This document shows positions 44,779-54,099 of a DNA stretch of 64,000 bases, one piece after another. Source of the DNA: Flavobacterium alvei (GTDB lineage: Bacteria > Bacteroidota > Bacteroidia > Flavobacteriales > Flavobacteriaceae); NCBI RefSeq assembly GCF_002920895.1, contig NZ_PQVG01000002.1:372001-436000 (forward strand), in the 5' to 3' direction. A program made the position numbers and the translations under genes. Below the pieces are notes generated by a model. It was not told the origin of the DNA. It was given only the letters and a program-made list of their open reading frames with translations, and made no database searches. Within the stretch, counting starts at the first letter, position 1. Each line of letters opens with the position of its first letter.

Positions 44779-46113
44779 CTATATTTCGTTTTTCCAATTC
44801 AATCGGTCTTGTTGGTTGTATTGCCAAGGTGCGCCGTTATTTTCGATATTAGTCATCATTGCGTTTAATGAATTTGGTGCTGCACTTTGTTCCATTACCA
44901 AATAGCGTCGCAAATCTACAATAATCGAAAGCGGACTAATATTTACTGGACATTCTTCGACACAAGCATTGCAAGAAGTACAAGCCCATAATTCTTCGGG
45001 TGTGATGTAATCGTTTAATAACGATTTGTTGTCTGGAACAAAAACACCATTATTGGCATCGATATTTTTTCCTACTTCTTCGATTCTGTCTCTCGTATCC
45101 ATCATAATTTTACGAGGCGATAATTTTTTCCCCGTTATATTTGCTGGACAAGATGATGTGCAACGACCACATTCAGTACAAGTGTAGGCATTCATTAATT
45201 GTACCCAATTCAAATCCTGAATATCGCTGGCTCCAAATTTACTCGGCACGGCATTTTCATCAACAACTGGTGTTGCATAAGGATTAGCATTGGGATCCAT
45301 CATCAATTTTACTTCATTGGTTACGGATTCTAAATTGCTGAGTTGTCCCTTTGGATTCAAATCTACAAAATAGGTGTTTGGAAAAGCCAACAGAATATGA
45401 AGGTGTTTTGAATAATATAAATAATTCATAAATATCAAAATCCCAATGATGTGCAACCACCAAAACATTTCATTCAAAATAAATACTAAATTACTAGAAA
45501 CCCCATTAAACAAAGGTTCAATAAATTGACTTATGGGAAAAAAACCTGCTTTAATGAAATGCGAAAACCCTCCAGGAATATTTTGCAAATGCAAATCGGA
45601 AGCGTTCATTAACAGAAATAAAGTCATCAAAACTACTTCGAAATAAAGAATATAATTGGCATCGTTTTTAGGAAAACCTGTTAAATCTTTGTTGGCAAAA
45701 CGTTTAAGTCTGATTATATTTCTACGAATCCAAAAAGTAAAAACAGATACTAAAACCAAGAATGCTAAAATTTCGAAAGAACCAATTAGCACATTGTAGG
45801 ATGTTCCTAAAAAAGCAAAAATTCTATGAGTTCCAAACAATCCATCGATAATGATTTCTAATAATTCGATGTTGATGATGATAAATCCAGCATAAACAAT
45901 GATATGAAGAATTCCTGCTACTGGTCTTTTCACCATTTTGGATTGACCAAGAGCAATCATTGCCATATTTTTCCAACGGGCTTTTGGGTTGTCTTTGCGA
46001 TTTACTGCGGTACCTAAATTAATATTTCGAACGATTTTTTTTATATTGAAATAAAAATAACCGAATCCTAAAACCAGAAATATCGCAAATAAAATAGTGC
46101 TTAAAAAACCCAT
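44779..46113 (-). CDS. Membrane-bound 4Fe-4S dicluster oxidoreductase subunit
   Basis: The 444-residue protein has an N-terminal membrane part with about five segments (FLSTILFAIFLVLGFGYFYF, GILHIIVYAGFIIINIELLEI, VLIGSFEILAFLVLVSVFTFW, YFEVVLMTLFLLMNA, MFWWLHIIGILIFMNYLY) and a soluble domain with CTECGRCTSSCP near 318-329 and CTSCNACVEECP near 385-396. It resembles nitrate-reductase-gamma/HdrD-like subunits that exchange electrons with the quinone pool. It is followed by the CCG protein at 44706, a likely partner. The spacer 44707-44778 holds imperfect GTTTAA/TTAAAC repeats. Confidence 0.88.
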   Translation of the reverse strand: MGFLSTILFAIFLVLGFGYFYFNIKKIVRNINLGTAVNRKDNPKARWKNMAMIALGQSKMVKRPVAGILHIIVYAGFIIINIELLEIIIDGLFGTHRIFAFLGTSYNVLIGSFEILAFLVLVSVFTFWIRRNIIRLKRFANKDLTGFPKNDANYILYFEVVLMTLFLLMNASDLHLQNIPGGFSHFIKAGFFPISQFIEPLFNGVSSNLVFILNEMFWWLHIIGILIFMNYLYYSKHLHILLAFPNTYFVDLNPKGQLSNLESVTNEVKLMMDPNANPYATPVVDENAVPSKFGASDIQDLNWVQLMNAYTCTECGRCTSSCPANITGKKLSPRKIMMDTRDRIEEVGKNIDANNGVFVPDNKSLLNDYITPEELWACTSCNACVEECPVNISPLSIIVDLRRYLVMEQSAAPNSLNAMMTNIENNGAPWQYNQQDRLNWKNEI

Positions 46114-46126
46114 AATTGCTAGTTTT

Positions 46127-47083
46127 TTACTTTGAAATGGTATCTTTTACCGGGGCAACATAAGGTTTGTTTTTCTTTCCGAAAACGGATACATTCACAT
46201 AACGAGTTGGGTGAAGTCTTACATCTTCAAGCAATAATTCTAATTCTTTTGAGGTTTGCTCTAAATTGTTATACAAAGCTTCATCTTTCATTAATCTGCC
46301 CATAGAACCTTTTCCAGCTTGCAAATCGGCCATTATTTTATCTACTTTTTCTAAAGTTTTTTGCAAATTGGCGGCTGTTTTTCCTAAATCGGCTTTGTTT
46401 AATGAATCGGATATTTTAGAAAAATTGCTAGAAACTTTATTTAGATTGGTCACAACACCATTTATTTGACCCTTATTATCGTCAAGAATAGTATTGACAC
46501 TTGAAGATGCTTTGTGAAATTGTTGCATGGTTTGACTCAATTCAGCCAAACTTGTTTTCAAGTCTTGTTGTCCTTTGTTGTCTAATACATTATTGAATCC
46601 AGTTAATAAATTATCTAAATTCAGCATTACTTTTTCGAATTTTGATTGTAGAGGAACCAATTGTTTTTTTAAAGATTCGGTCAAATCCAATTCAGCTGTT
46701 CCTATTAAAAACTGACCATCAGCACATTCTGTTTTATCAGCAAGATTAGGATGAATTGCAATTTGTTTTCCATCTATAAAACCGGGTTTGTATATAATTG
46801 CGGTACTGGTTTTAGAAATAGGGAAATCAGTTTTAAGTTGTAATTGCACCACTAGTTTTCCTGTGTTTGGATCTAATGTGATTTTGGTTACCTTGCCTAC
46901 AATCAAACCATTTATTGTAACAGATGCAGAAGGAGATAAGCCTTCGACATTGTCGTATTGTACATAAAAAGTTCTGTATTTATCTAAAAGATCTTTCCCT
47001 TTTAGAAAGCTATAGCCCCAAATGAATAATAAAATAGTCGAAATGGCTAGTATGGCTGTTTTGATTTCTCGTGTTAATTTCAA
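46127..47083 (-). CDS. MlaD-family (MCE domain) lipid-transport protein
   Basis: The 318-residue protein has one N-terminal membrane anchor (TAILAISTILLFIWGYSFL) and an MCE domain about 37-118 (VQYDNVEGLSPSASVTINGLIVGKVTKI, AIIYKPGFIDGKQIAI). The C-terminal half is a long helical, repeat-like tail (LSQTMQQFHKASSSVNTILDDN, NLQKTLEKVDKIMADLQAGKGSMGRLMKDEALYNNLE). MCE proteins form rings that move phospholipids between membranes. Neighbouring amidase and LptD genes fit an envelope cluster. It precedes the Fe-S subunit by 13 bases. Confidence 0.9.
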   Translation of the reverse strand: MKLTREIKTAILAISTILLFIWGYSFLKGKDLLDKYRTFYVQYDNVEGLSPSASVTINGLIVGKVTKITLDPNTGKLVVQLQLKTDFPISKTSTAIIYKPGFIDGKQIAIHPNLADKTECADGQFLIGTAELDLTESLKKQLVPLQSKFEKVMLNLDNLLTGFNNVLDNKGQQDLKTSLAELSQTMQQFHKASSSVNTILDDNKGQINGVVTNLNKVSSNFSKISDSLNKADLGKTAANLQKTLEKVDKIMADLQAGKGSMGRLMKDEALYNNLEQTSKELELLLEDVRLHPTRYVNVSVFGKKNKPYVAPVKDTISK

Positions 47084-47100
47084 AATATAAATGTTTGGTG

Positions 47101-47108
47101 CAAATTTA
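47101..47108 (-). promoter_or_regulatory. -7 promoter element for mlaD
   Basis: On the minus strand TAAATTTG fits TAnnTTTG, 17 bases before the ATG. No -33 element was confirmed. Confidence 0.5.
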
Positions 47109-47138
47109 ATATAAATTAATTAAACTTGAAGTTAATAA

Positions 47139-48275
47139 TTATTTGATTGCGTCTTGAACACTTATCATTTCACCATTTTTAAAAGCAATTAAATAAGCCG
47201 AATTATATCCTTTGGATTTTGCTTCCTGCAATAATTTTTTAGCCTCTTCATAATTAGCCGTTTCGCCATACATATATTTATACAATTTTCCTTCCGATGA
47301 CATTGAGACATCTTTCAATCCTTTAAAATTGCTTGCCACTAATTCCACTTTCTTTTTACTAGCTGATAATTGAACTTTAAAAATGACTGCCTTTGAATCG
47401 TTGCTAATTACTTCCGTTTTTGGTGTTGTTGGTGTAGTATCGCTTTCTGTTTTTTCGATAATTTTTTGAGAAGGTCTCTCAGAAATAACATCAGTAGTAT
47501 CAGCGCCAAAATATTCTCTTTTGTAACTTATAATTGCATCTGCAATAGCTTTGGCTATATCATTTTGTCCGTCTTCAGAATTTAAAGCATCACCTTCGGT
47601 AGGATTAGAAATAAATCCTGTCTCTACTAATACTCTTGGCATATAAGCTTTATGCAAAACCATAAAAGGAGCTTGTTTTACACCACCATGTCTAATTTTT
47701 TTGCCTAAATCAGCAAATCTTTCTTCAATTTTACTTGCTAATGATATGCTGTTGTCTAAATATTCCTCTTGCATCAAGGTCATTCCAAGCATGGTCTCTG
47801 GAGAATTGGGATCAAAACCTTCGTATTTTTGTTTGAAATCTTTTTCAAGACTAATTACCGCGTTCTCTTTTTTGGCCGCTTCAAGGTTCGAAGCTACTTT
47901 ACTCATCCCCATCACGTAGGTTTCTGTACCATCGGCTGCAGTATTTTTATTGGCATTGCAATGAATAGATACAAAAATATTAGCGTCGGCCCGATTAGCA
48001 ATATTAGCTCTTTCAACTAAATCAATAAAAACGTCAGTTTTTCGAGTATAGATGACCTCTACATGTGGATTTTGTTCTAATATTTTACCCACTTTAAGTA
48101 CTATTGCTAGGTTTATATTTTTTTCAACCCGACCGCTGTAAACCGCACCAAAATCGTGATCGCCATGACCTGCATCTAAGGCAACTATAAAAACATTGGA
48201 TTGACCAAAAGCAGAACTACAAACAAACAACATCAAAAATGATAGTTTTGTTAAAGTTATTTTAAGTTCTCTCAT
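47139..48275 (-). CDS. N-acetylmuramoyl-L-alanine amidase with SPOR-like C-terminus, copy A
   Basis: The 378-residue protein has a signal peptide ending at AFGQ. The Amidase_3 zinc enzyme shows LDAGHGDHDFGA (His ligand), VEKNINLA (Glu ligand), SIHCNA (His ligand) and LVETGFISNPTEGD (catalytic Glu). Residues about 295-375 (FKVQLSASKKKVELVASNFKGLKDVSM, KYMYGETANYEEAKKLLQEAKSKGY) form a SPOR-like domain that would target septal glycan. The enzyme cleaves stem peptides from muramic acid during division. A close paralogue lies 19 bases upstream in transcription order, a tandem duplication. Confidence 0.93.
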   Translation of the reverse strand: MRELKITLTKLSFLMLFVCSSAFGQSNVFIVALDAGHGDHDFGAVYSGRVEKNINLAIVLKVGKILEQNPHVEVIYTRKTDVFIDLVERANIANRADANIFVSIHCNANKNTAADGTETYVMGMSKVASNLEAAKKENAVISLEKDFKQKYEGFDPNSPETMLGMTLMQEEYLDNSISLASKIEERFADLGKKIRHGGVKQAPFMVLHKAYMPRVLVETGFISNPTEGDALNSEDGQNDIAKAIADAIISYKREYFGADTTDVISERPSQKIIEKTESDTTPTTPKTEVISNDSKAVIFKVQLSASKKKVELVASNFKGLKDVSMSSEGKLYKYMYGETANYEEAKKLLQEAKSKGYNSAYLIAFKNGEMISVQDAIK

Positions 48276-48294
48276 TAATTATTTTTTTACAAAT

Positions 48295-49428
48295 TTAGTT
48301 ATTATTGTTTAACCCACTATTTACCTTCTTACTTATTCCGTCTTTGATAATCACAATATAAGCATCTAAAAAACCTTTTTTTCTTGCTTCAATTTGCATT
48401 TTATTTGCTTCCTTAATATTGGATGTTTCTCCATAAGTATATTTATAAATATTATTATTAAAAGTGCTTGATATGTTTTTCAATCCTTTAAATTTACTTG
48501 AATCCACTTCTATTTTTTTTGAACTTACAAAAAGTTGCACTTTATATATCGTATCCTTTGAAACATCTGCCGATTTAGATTCTTCAATAGTTCCACTTTT
48601 AACTAAAACTGTTTCTTTAGGTTTGCTGTGTGATACATTTTCAATTTCTTCATCAAAATTTTCCTTTTTATACGATTTAATTGCATTCGCAATTTGCATT
48701 GCCATTTTATTTTGTCCTTCATCTGAATTCAGGAACTCACCTTCGGCTTTATTTGATAAAAAACCCAATTCAATTAAAACACCAGGCATAAATACAGCAT
48801 CTAAAACCCATAGGGGTTGTTGTTTTACACCTCTTGAATTTCTTTCTAAATTATGTGTGAAATTATCCTGAATTTTAGTTGCTAAATTAATACTGTTATT
48901 TAAATTTTCTTCTTGCATTAAAGTCAATCCTAATAAAGATTCGGAATTATTAGGATTAAAACCTTTATAAGTTTCTTTGAAATTATTTTCTAACAAAATA
49001 ACCGAATTTTCATTTTTTGCAACTTCTAAATTCATACCACTTCTAGACAAACCCATAACAAATGTTTCTGTTCCATTGGGAGTGAAATTTTTTACTGAAT
49101 TACAATGAATGGATATATACAAATCCGCTTTGGCTTTGTTGGCCATCTTGGGTCTGTTTGCTAATTCAATAAAAACATCAGTTGTTCGAGTATAAATTAT
49201 TTTTATATTTTTTTCTTTTTCTAAAAAATTCCCCACTTTTAAAGTTGTTTTAAGAGCAATTTCTTTTTCACGAAAACCATGATAGGAATTTCCAGGGTCT
49301 TTCCCTCCATGTCCAGCATCAAGTACAACGGTAAATTTTTTATTATTTTGGGAAAATACTGAACTACAAAGAAACAACGCAAGTATCACTGTTGAAATGT
49401 AGTTTTTATATTTGAATTTCATCTTCAA
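48295..49428 (-). CDS. N-acetylmuramoyl-L-alanine amidase with SPOR-like C-terminus, copy B
   Basis: The 377-residue protein has a signal peptide ending at VFSQ. The same amidase core is present: LDAGHGGKDPGNSYHGFREKEIAL, SIHCNSVKNF and LIELGFLSNKAEGE with all zinc and catalytic residues. The C-terminal SPOR-like region reads YKVQLFVSSKKIEVDSSKFKGLKNISS and YTYGETSNIKEANKMQIEARKKGFL. Both copies share large blocks such as NNSxSLATKI and GxTLMQEE, yet have clearly diverged in loops and charge. This copy is Lys/Asn-rich. It is first in the pair and faces the LptD gene across a 74-base spacer. Confidence 0.92.
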   Translation of the reverse strand: MKMKFKYKNYISTVILALFLCSSVFSQNNKKFTVVLDAGHGGKDPGNSYHGFREKEIALKTTLKVGNFLEKEKNIKIIYTRTTDVFIELANRPKMANKAKADLYISIHCNSVKNFTPNGTETFVMGLSRSGMNLEVAKNENSVILLENNFKETYKGFNPNNSESLLGLTLMQEENLNNSINLATKIQDNFTHNLERNSRGVKQQPLWVLDAVFMPGVLIELGFLSNKAEGEFLNSDEGQNKMAMQIANAIKSYKKENFDEEIENVSHSKPKETVLVKSGTIEESKSADVSKDTIYKVQLFVSSKKIEVDSSKFKGLKNISSTFNNNIYKYTYGETSNIKEANKMQIEARKKGFLDAYIVIIKDGISKKVNSGLNNNN

Positions 49429-49502
49429 AAGTTAATTTAATTAAAACACAAGGGGTATAAATTTAATATTTGATTATTTTTGACAAAAAATAATATGTAA
49501 GT

Positions 49503-52253
49503 TTGACCCATCAAAAAACAAGCCATATTTTTACAAAAATAGCATTAATCCCTTTGAATACAAACTTATTTAATATCGTTTTATTATCATTTTTCCTAAC
49601 TTTAGGAACTTGCAATATCTATTCACAAGATAGATATAACAAAACAAGTTCTATACCTGTTCAAAATCAAAAAGATAAGTCCATTTCTACTCCTAAAAAA
49701 GACGCCAAATCAACCACAATTACAAAAACCATAAGTGATACAATCACAAAAGACAGCATTCAACCAAAAGTACTTCTTGAAGACAAAGTAAGATATAACG
49801 CTAGTAATTATGTCAAAATAGAGCAAAAAAAGAAACTTATTACGCTGTATGACAACGCCGAATTGTATTATCAAGATACAGAATTAAAAGCTGGAATCAT
49901 CGTTTTAAATTATGAAAAAAACGAAGTTTATGCGGGTAGAATTAAAGATTCTACTGGAAAATATACTCAGTTTCCGAATTTCAAACAGGCCGAAAATGTA
50001 ATTGAACCCGATTCGATTCGTTTTAATTTCAAAACAAAAAAAGCTTTGATATGGAATTCAAAAACCGATCAAGGAGAATTCAAGGTTAAAGCAGTAATTA
50101 CAAAAAAAGAAAATGATTCGGTCTATTTTTTAAAAAAAGCACGTTTTACTACTTCAACTAATGTAGAAAATCCTGAATATTATTTTCAAACCAATAAAGT
50201 AAAAATCATTCCTGGCAAAAAAGTAGTTACCGGCTTAACTAATTTGGTTATTGCCAATGTGCCCACTCCTATCGCTTTGCCTTTTGCTTTTTTTCCGATG
50301 ACCAAAGAAACTAGCGTTTCAGGTATCCTTTTACCAAGTTATAACGATTCAAATAATAGGGGATTTTCATTGCAAAATGGAGGATATTATTTTGCACTTA
50401 GTGATAATTATGACCTAACTGTTCTTGGTGATTATTATACCAACGGGAGTTATGCCCTGAGATTCGAATCAAGTTATGCAAAAAGATACAGTTTTAGAGG
50501 AAATTTAAACTTTAGATTTGAAAACCTAATCAATAGCGAAAGAGGCTATCCAGATTATTCCAAACAAAGTATTTATAATCTGCAATGGTCGCATTCTAAA
50601 GACTCTAAAGGAAGCCCCAATTCAACATTTTCGGCTTCTGTAAATATGGGAAGTAGTAAATACTTTCAACAATCTATAAATCAATCCAATGTAGGGTCGA
50701 ATTTGAATAATACTTTGAGTTCATCGGTTTCTTATAGCAAAACTTTTCCAGGCACAGTTGGTTCTCGTTTAGCTCTAACTGCAACACATTCACAAAACAC
50801 TCAAACTTCTGAAATTAATATGACCTTGCCTGATTTGCAATATAGTGTGGATCGTATTTATCCGTTTGTAGGTAAAGATGGGGTAAAAAAAGGCTTCTTC
50901 AAAAACATCAATTTATTGTATAATTTGAGTGGAAAAAATAGTTTTGTAACGACTGATTCTCTGTTCTTCACAAAAGAAATGTTTGATAATGCAAAATTAG
51001 GAGTGCAACACAGCATTCCATTAAGCACCAATTTCAAATTATTTAAACATTTTAGCGCTTCCACTTCTATGAATTATAATGAAGTTTGGACCATAAAAAC
51101 CATTCGAAGAAACTATGACAAAGAACAAAGCGCTGTTGTAGATCAAACCGTTAATGGATTTGATTCTTTTAGAACCTATAATTTTACAAGTAGTTTAGGT
51201 ACCACCATTTACGGAACATTTAATTTCAAACCTGACAGTAAAATAAAATCCATCAGACACGTGATGCGACCTTCGATTTCGTATGGTTACACTCCTAGTT
51301 TCGAAAAATATTTCGATACTTATGCTACCGATGCTACAGGAAAAATGACAAAAGATTACACCCGATTTGAAGGAGGCGTTTTCGGAGCACCCGGAAATTC
51401 AAATTCTAATATAGTAGGATTTGATTTAAGCAATACTTTCGAAGCTAAAATTACTGATCCAGATAGCACCAAGGTAGAACCCAAAAAAATAATGCTTCTT
51501 AACAATTTAAACTTTGCTACAAGTTACAACTTCAATGCTGATGGCAAAACTACATTTGCTTGGGCTCCGATTCGTGTAAGCGGCGGAACTCAACTATTTA
51601 AAGACAAGCTAAATATGAATTTTGGAGCGACTTTAGATCCTTATGCAATAGATAATGCGGGCAATACAATTAATGTTTATAACATCAATAATGGTGGAAG
51701 TTTGTTTAGAATGACAAGTGCCAATATGACTTTGAATTATTCTATTTCCAGCAGAGACTCTGATAAAGATGAAAAAGATAAAGATAAAAACAAGCAAGGT
51801 CAAAGAAATGGTGGTCGTGATGATGATTTGTTTGGAAGAAGTACCATGGATCACGCCAGAGGAAGCAGCCAATTTGATGATGAAGAAGATACCGGAACTG
51901 ATAAAATTACCGAATTTTTTGCCTCAAAATTGCCTTGGGATATGACATTTGCCTATTCTCTTACTTATGGTAACAATAACCGACAAAATAAAATTACAGG
52001 AAATTCAATAATGATTTCTGCCAATGGAGATTTAACCCCAAAATGGAAAGTTGGTGTCTCAACTGGTTATGATTTTGTGCTAAACGGAGTAACTTATACC
52101 CAACTTCGTTTTGAAAGAGATTTATTGAGTTGGCGAATGGATTTTAACTGGCAACCTTTTGGTGATCAAGCCAATTGGAGTTTCTTTATTGGAATAAAAT
52201 CAGGCATATTAAGCGATATAAAATATGACAAGCGAAGTGCTAGCAATAGATAA
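49503..52253 (+). CDS. lptD: LPS-assembly protein LptD-like outer-membrane protein
   Basis: The 916-residue protein starts at a TTG (49503); no ATG lies nearby in frame, and an ATG eight bases before is followed at once by a stop. After a signal segment ending near IYSQ comes a low-complexity Thr/Lys/Asp linker. An OstA/LptA-like jellyroll is seen at about 95-200 (NYVKIEQKKKLITLYDNAELYYQDTELKAGIIVLNYEKNEVYAGRI). The barrel runs to the C-terminus (FERDLLSWRMDFNWQPFGDQANWSFFIGIKSGILSDIKYDKR). It inserts lipopolysaccharide into the outer leaflet. An Asp/Lys-rich loop near 755-790 is unusual in charge. Confidence 0.88.
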   Translation: MTHQKTSHIFTKIALIPLNTNLFNIVLLSFFLTLGTCNIYSQDRYNKTSSIPVQNQKDKSISTPKKDAKSTTITKTISDTITKDSIQPKVLLEDKVRYNASNYVKIEQKKKLITLYDNAELYYQDTELKAGIIVLNYEKNEVYAGRIKDSTGKYTQFPNFKQAENVIEPDSIRFNFKTKKALIWNSKTDQGEFKVKAVITKKENDSVYFLKKARFTTSTNVENPEYYFQTNKVKIIPGKKVVTGLTNLVIANVPTPIALPFAFFPMTKETSVSGILLPSYNDSNNRGFSLQNGGYYFALSDNYDLTVLGDYYTNGSYALRFESSYAKRYSFRGNLNFRFENLINSERGYPDYSKQSIYNLQWSHSKDSKGSPNSTFSASVNMGSSKYFQQSINQSNVGSNLNNTLSSSVSYSKTFPGTVGSRLALTATHSQNTQTSEINMTLPDLQYSVDRIYPFVGKDGVKKGFFKNINLLYNLSGKNSFVTTDSLFFTKEMFDNAKLGVQHSIPLSTNFKLFKHFSASTSMNYNEVWTIKTIRRNYDKEQSAVVDQTVNGFDSFRTYNFTSSLGTTIYGTFNFKPDSKIKSIRHVMRPSISYGYTPSFEKYFDTYATDATGKMTKDYTRFEGGVFGAPGNSNSNIVGFDLSNTFEAKITDPDSTKVEPKKIMLLNNLNFATSYNFNADGKTTFAWAPIRVSGGTQLFKDKLNMNFGATLDPYAIDNAGNTINVYNINNGGSLFRMTSANMTLNYSISSRDSDKDEKDKDKNKQGQRNGGRDDDLFGRSTMDHARGSSQFDDEEDTGTDKITEFFASKLPWDMTFAYSLTYGNNNRQNKITGNSIMISANGDLTPKWKVGVSTGYDFVLNGVTYTQLRFERDLLSWRMDFNWQPFGDQANWSFFIGIKSGILSDIKYDKRSASNR

Positions 52254-52329
52254 TTAAAATGTCTTTTATTGCAAAATTTAGTGTCAATTTAGGTAAAATA
52301 AAGTCCTGTTTTCAAAATTGAATCTTCAG

Positions 52330-53094
52330 ATGAACCAAAAAGAACTCAAATCCTTCCTTAACGAAAAAGTCCTGCAATACAACACGCTCGATTTTATCGA
52401 AAGTGATCCCGTGCAAATTCCGCATTTGTTTTCGCAAAAAGAAGACATCGAAATTGCTGGTTTTTTGAGTGCCACGATCGCTTGGGGCAATCGCAAGATG
52501 ATTATCAAAAACGCCCACAGAATGATGGATTTGATGGGCAATTCGCCGTATGATTTTGTGATGTCACATTCCGAAGATGATTTGGAACGATTGGAATCTT
52601 TTGTTCACCGAACTTTCAACGGACAGGATTTTGCCAGTTTTATAAAAGGTTTGCAACACATTTATAAAAACCACAATGGTCTTGAAGCTGTTTTTGCCCA
52701 ACACCAAGAACCGAATTCAATGCAAAAAAGCATTTCCGAATTCAAAAAAATATTCTTCGAAATTGAACATCAAAACCGAGCCCAAAAACACATTTCCGAC
52801 CCAATGAATGGCTCCGCAGCCAAACGTATTAATATGTACTTAAGGTGGATGTGTCGTCAAGACAACAAAGGCGTTGATTTAGGTATTTGGAAAAGCATTT
52901 CGCCTTCACTCTTATCTTGTCCTCTCGATGTGCATTCCGGCAATGTGGCTCGAAAATTAGGCTTGCTGACCCGAAAACAAAACGATGGAAAAGCTTTGGA
53001 TGAACTCGATTTAAAACTCCGTGAACTCGACCCGAACGATCCCGTGAAATATGATTTTGCCCTGTTTGGATTGGGCGTTTTTGAGGGGTTTTAA
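52330..53094 (+). CDS. TIGR02757 family protein
   Basis: The ATG at 52330 gives 254 residues (MNQKELKSFLNEKVLQYN). Family marks are DPVQIPHLFSQKEDIEIAGFLSATIAWGNRKMIIKNAHRMMDLM near 27-70, MYLRWMCRQDNKGVDLGIWKSISPSLLSCPLDVHSGNVARKLGLL near 172-216, and the end DPVKYDFALFGLGVFEGF. TIGR02757 proteins are widespread in Bacteroidota with no settled function. The HhH-like helical pattern and DVHSG motif hint at a nucleic-acid-related enzyme, but that is only a guess. It is 76 bases after lptD with no terminator between. Confidence 0.85.
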   Translation: MNQKELKSFLNEKVLQYNTLDFIESDPVQIPHLFSQKEDIEIAGFLSATIAWGNRKMIIKNAHRMMDLMGNSPYDFVMSHSEDDLERLESFVHRTFNGQDFASFIKGLQHIYKNHNGLEAVFAQHQEPNSMQKSISEFKKIFFEIEHQNRAQKHISDPMNGSAAKRINMYLRWMCRQDNKGVDLGIWKSISPSLLSCPLDVHSGNVARKLGLLTRKQNDGKALDELDLKLRELDPNDPVKYDFALFGLGVFEGF

Positions 53095-53175
53095 CTTAAC
53101 ATTATCCAGTTTTTTTTCAAATATTAAAAGCAAAAAGTCTTTTTAATAATTTGTAAGAAAAATTTAATACATTTG

Positions 53176-53264
53176 ACACAACTATAAAGCAAAACAAACC
53201 TTCTCCAATCTATCTAATTTGGGTATATACACGAAGGTTTGTTTTGCCTATAAACTTGTTATGA
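53176..53264. repeat. Long inverted repeat with attC-like layout
   Basis: GCAAAACAAACCTTC (53189-53203) pairs perfectly with GAAGGTTTGTTTTGC (53233-53247) around a 29-base loop. Outside it, a looser stem continues with TATAAA and CTATAAA segments. The outermost bases read ACACAAC on the left and GTTATGA on the right. AAC...GTT ends around an imperfect bulged stem of this length are the layout of an integron attC site, but the core boxes deviate. There is no T-tract, so a simple terminator is unlikely. Confidence 0.5.
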
Positions 53265-53299
53265 GTAATGAAGATAAAACTCGTTAAAAAGAGAAAAAT

Positions 53300-54082
53300 A
53301 TGCTAATCCTAAAAAACAGACGTATGATTATTGGCTTTACTTTACTAATTTTCGGACTAATTCTCACTACTCTCGGTGGGTTCATAACTAATGACGCTTG
53401 GTCTGATTTCACTAATAAAAATAAACCTAATAACTCAAATAAAAATGTTATCAAAAATGAAAAAGATGTTGAAGCAGCCTTAATGTATCAAACACAAATT
53501 TCTCTTTTTTACCATAAATTCAAAACTTGTTTAAATTGGACTTTGCCAATTAAAGAAAATATTGATAAAAATGTTGACAAAGTTTTTAATTATGGCCCAA
53601 ATTACGTGCAGCCAGTTAATTTTGAAAATTTAACACCAGAAATTGCAAGTAAAATTTTCACTTCTTATAATTTTAAAAATGTTATGGCTAATTATAGCGG
53701 TACAAAAGATTTTCATCCCACTGGTTATAATAACTTGTTAGGGATTTTAGAAAATTTAAAATCTGAATTGGAAAAGATTTTATTTAAATATGGTTCTACT
53801 ATGAACTCTAATTTATCTTCTCGCATCGATTACTCAATTAAAATGACTGAAAGTGTTATTACAAGTATACGAATAGATGTCAAATCAAAAAAAATAACAG
53901 ACAAGAATTCTGCAGACATTATCGCCAATCATTTAGTTTTATTGAAAGATGACTTTTTGTTAATGAAAAAGGAATATACTAACAACATTGAAGGTGGATT
54001 TCCTATAATGGTTGGAAAAGTCGAGAAAGTTGATAAAGAAAATGGTTCAATAAGAATTGAAACCCAATTTAGCGGTTATTAA
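53300..54082 (+). CDS. Orphan membrane-anchored protein of unknown function
   Basis: The 260-residue protein has one N-terminal transmembrane segment (MIIGFTLLIFGLILTTLGGFIT) and an Asn/Lys-rich linker. A mostly helical soluble region follows (NNLLGILENLKSELEKILFKYG, NSADIIANHLVLLKDDFLLMKKEY), with a short beta ending VGKVEKVDKENGSIRIETQFSG. I recognise no family. The composition is more Asn/Lys/Ile-rich than its neighbours. It is enclosed by two large palindromes and breaks the conserved gene run, which suggests a transferred or cassette-like gene. Confidence 0.7.
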   Translation: MLILKNRRMIIGFTLLIFGLILTTLGGFITNDAWSDFTNKNKPNNSNKNVIKNEKDVEAALMYQTQISLFYHKFKTCLNWTLPIKENIDKNVDKVFNYGPNYVQPVNFENLTPEIASKIFTSYNFKNVMANYSGTKDFHPTGYNNLLGILENLKSELEKILFKYGSTMNSNLSSRIDYSIKMTESVITSIRIDVKSKKITDKNSADIIANHLVLLKDDFLLMKKEYTNNIEGGFPIMVGKVEKVDKENGSIRIETQFSGY

Positions 54083-54099
54083 TTTCACTGCCATAACCC

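Noticed and set aside
44735..44779. Repeat array in the spacer before the CCG protein gene
   Set aside because: GTTTAA/TTAAAC imperfect repeats in very AT-rich sequence are short and could be chance. No regular unit was seen.
53189..53247. Simple terminator or CRISPR-like repeat
   Set aside because: The stem has no T-tract and the loop is long; there is only one pair of arms and no spaced direct repeats.
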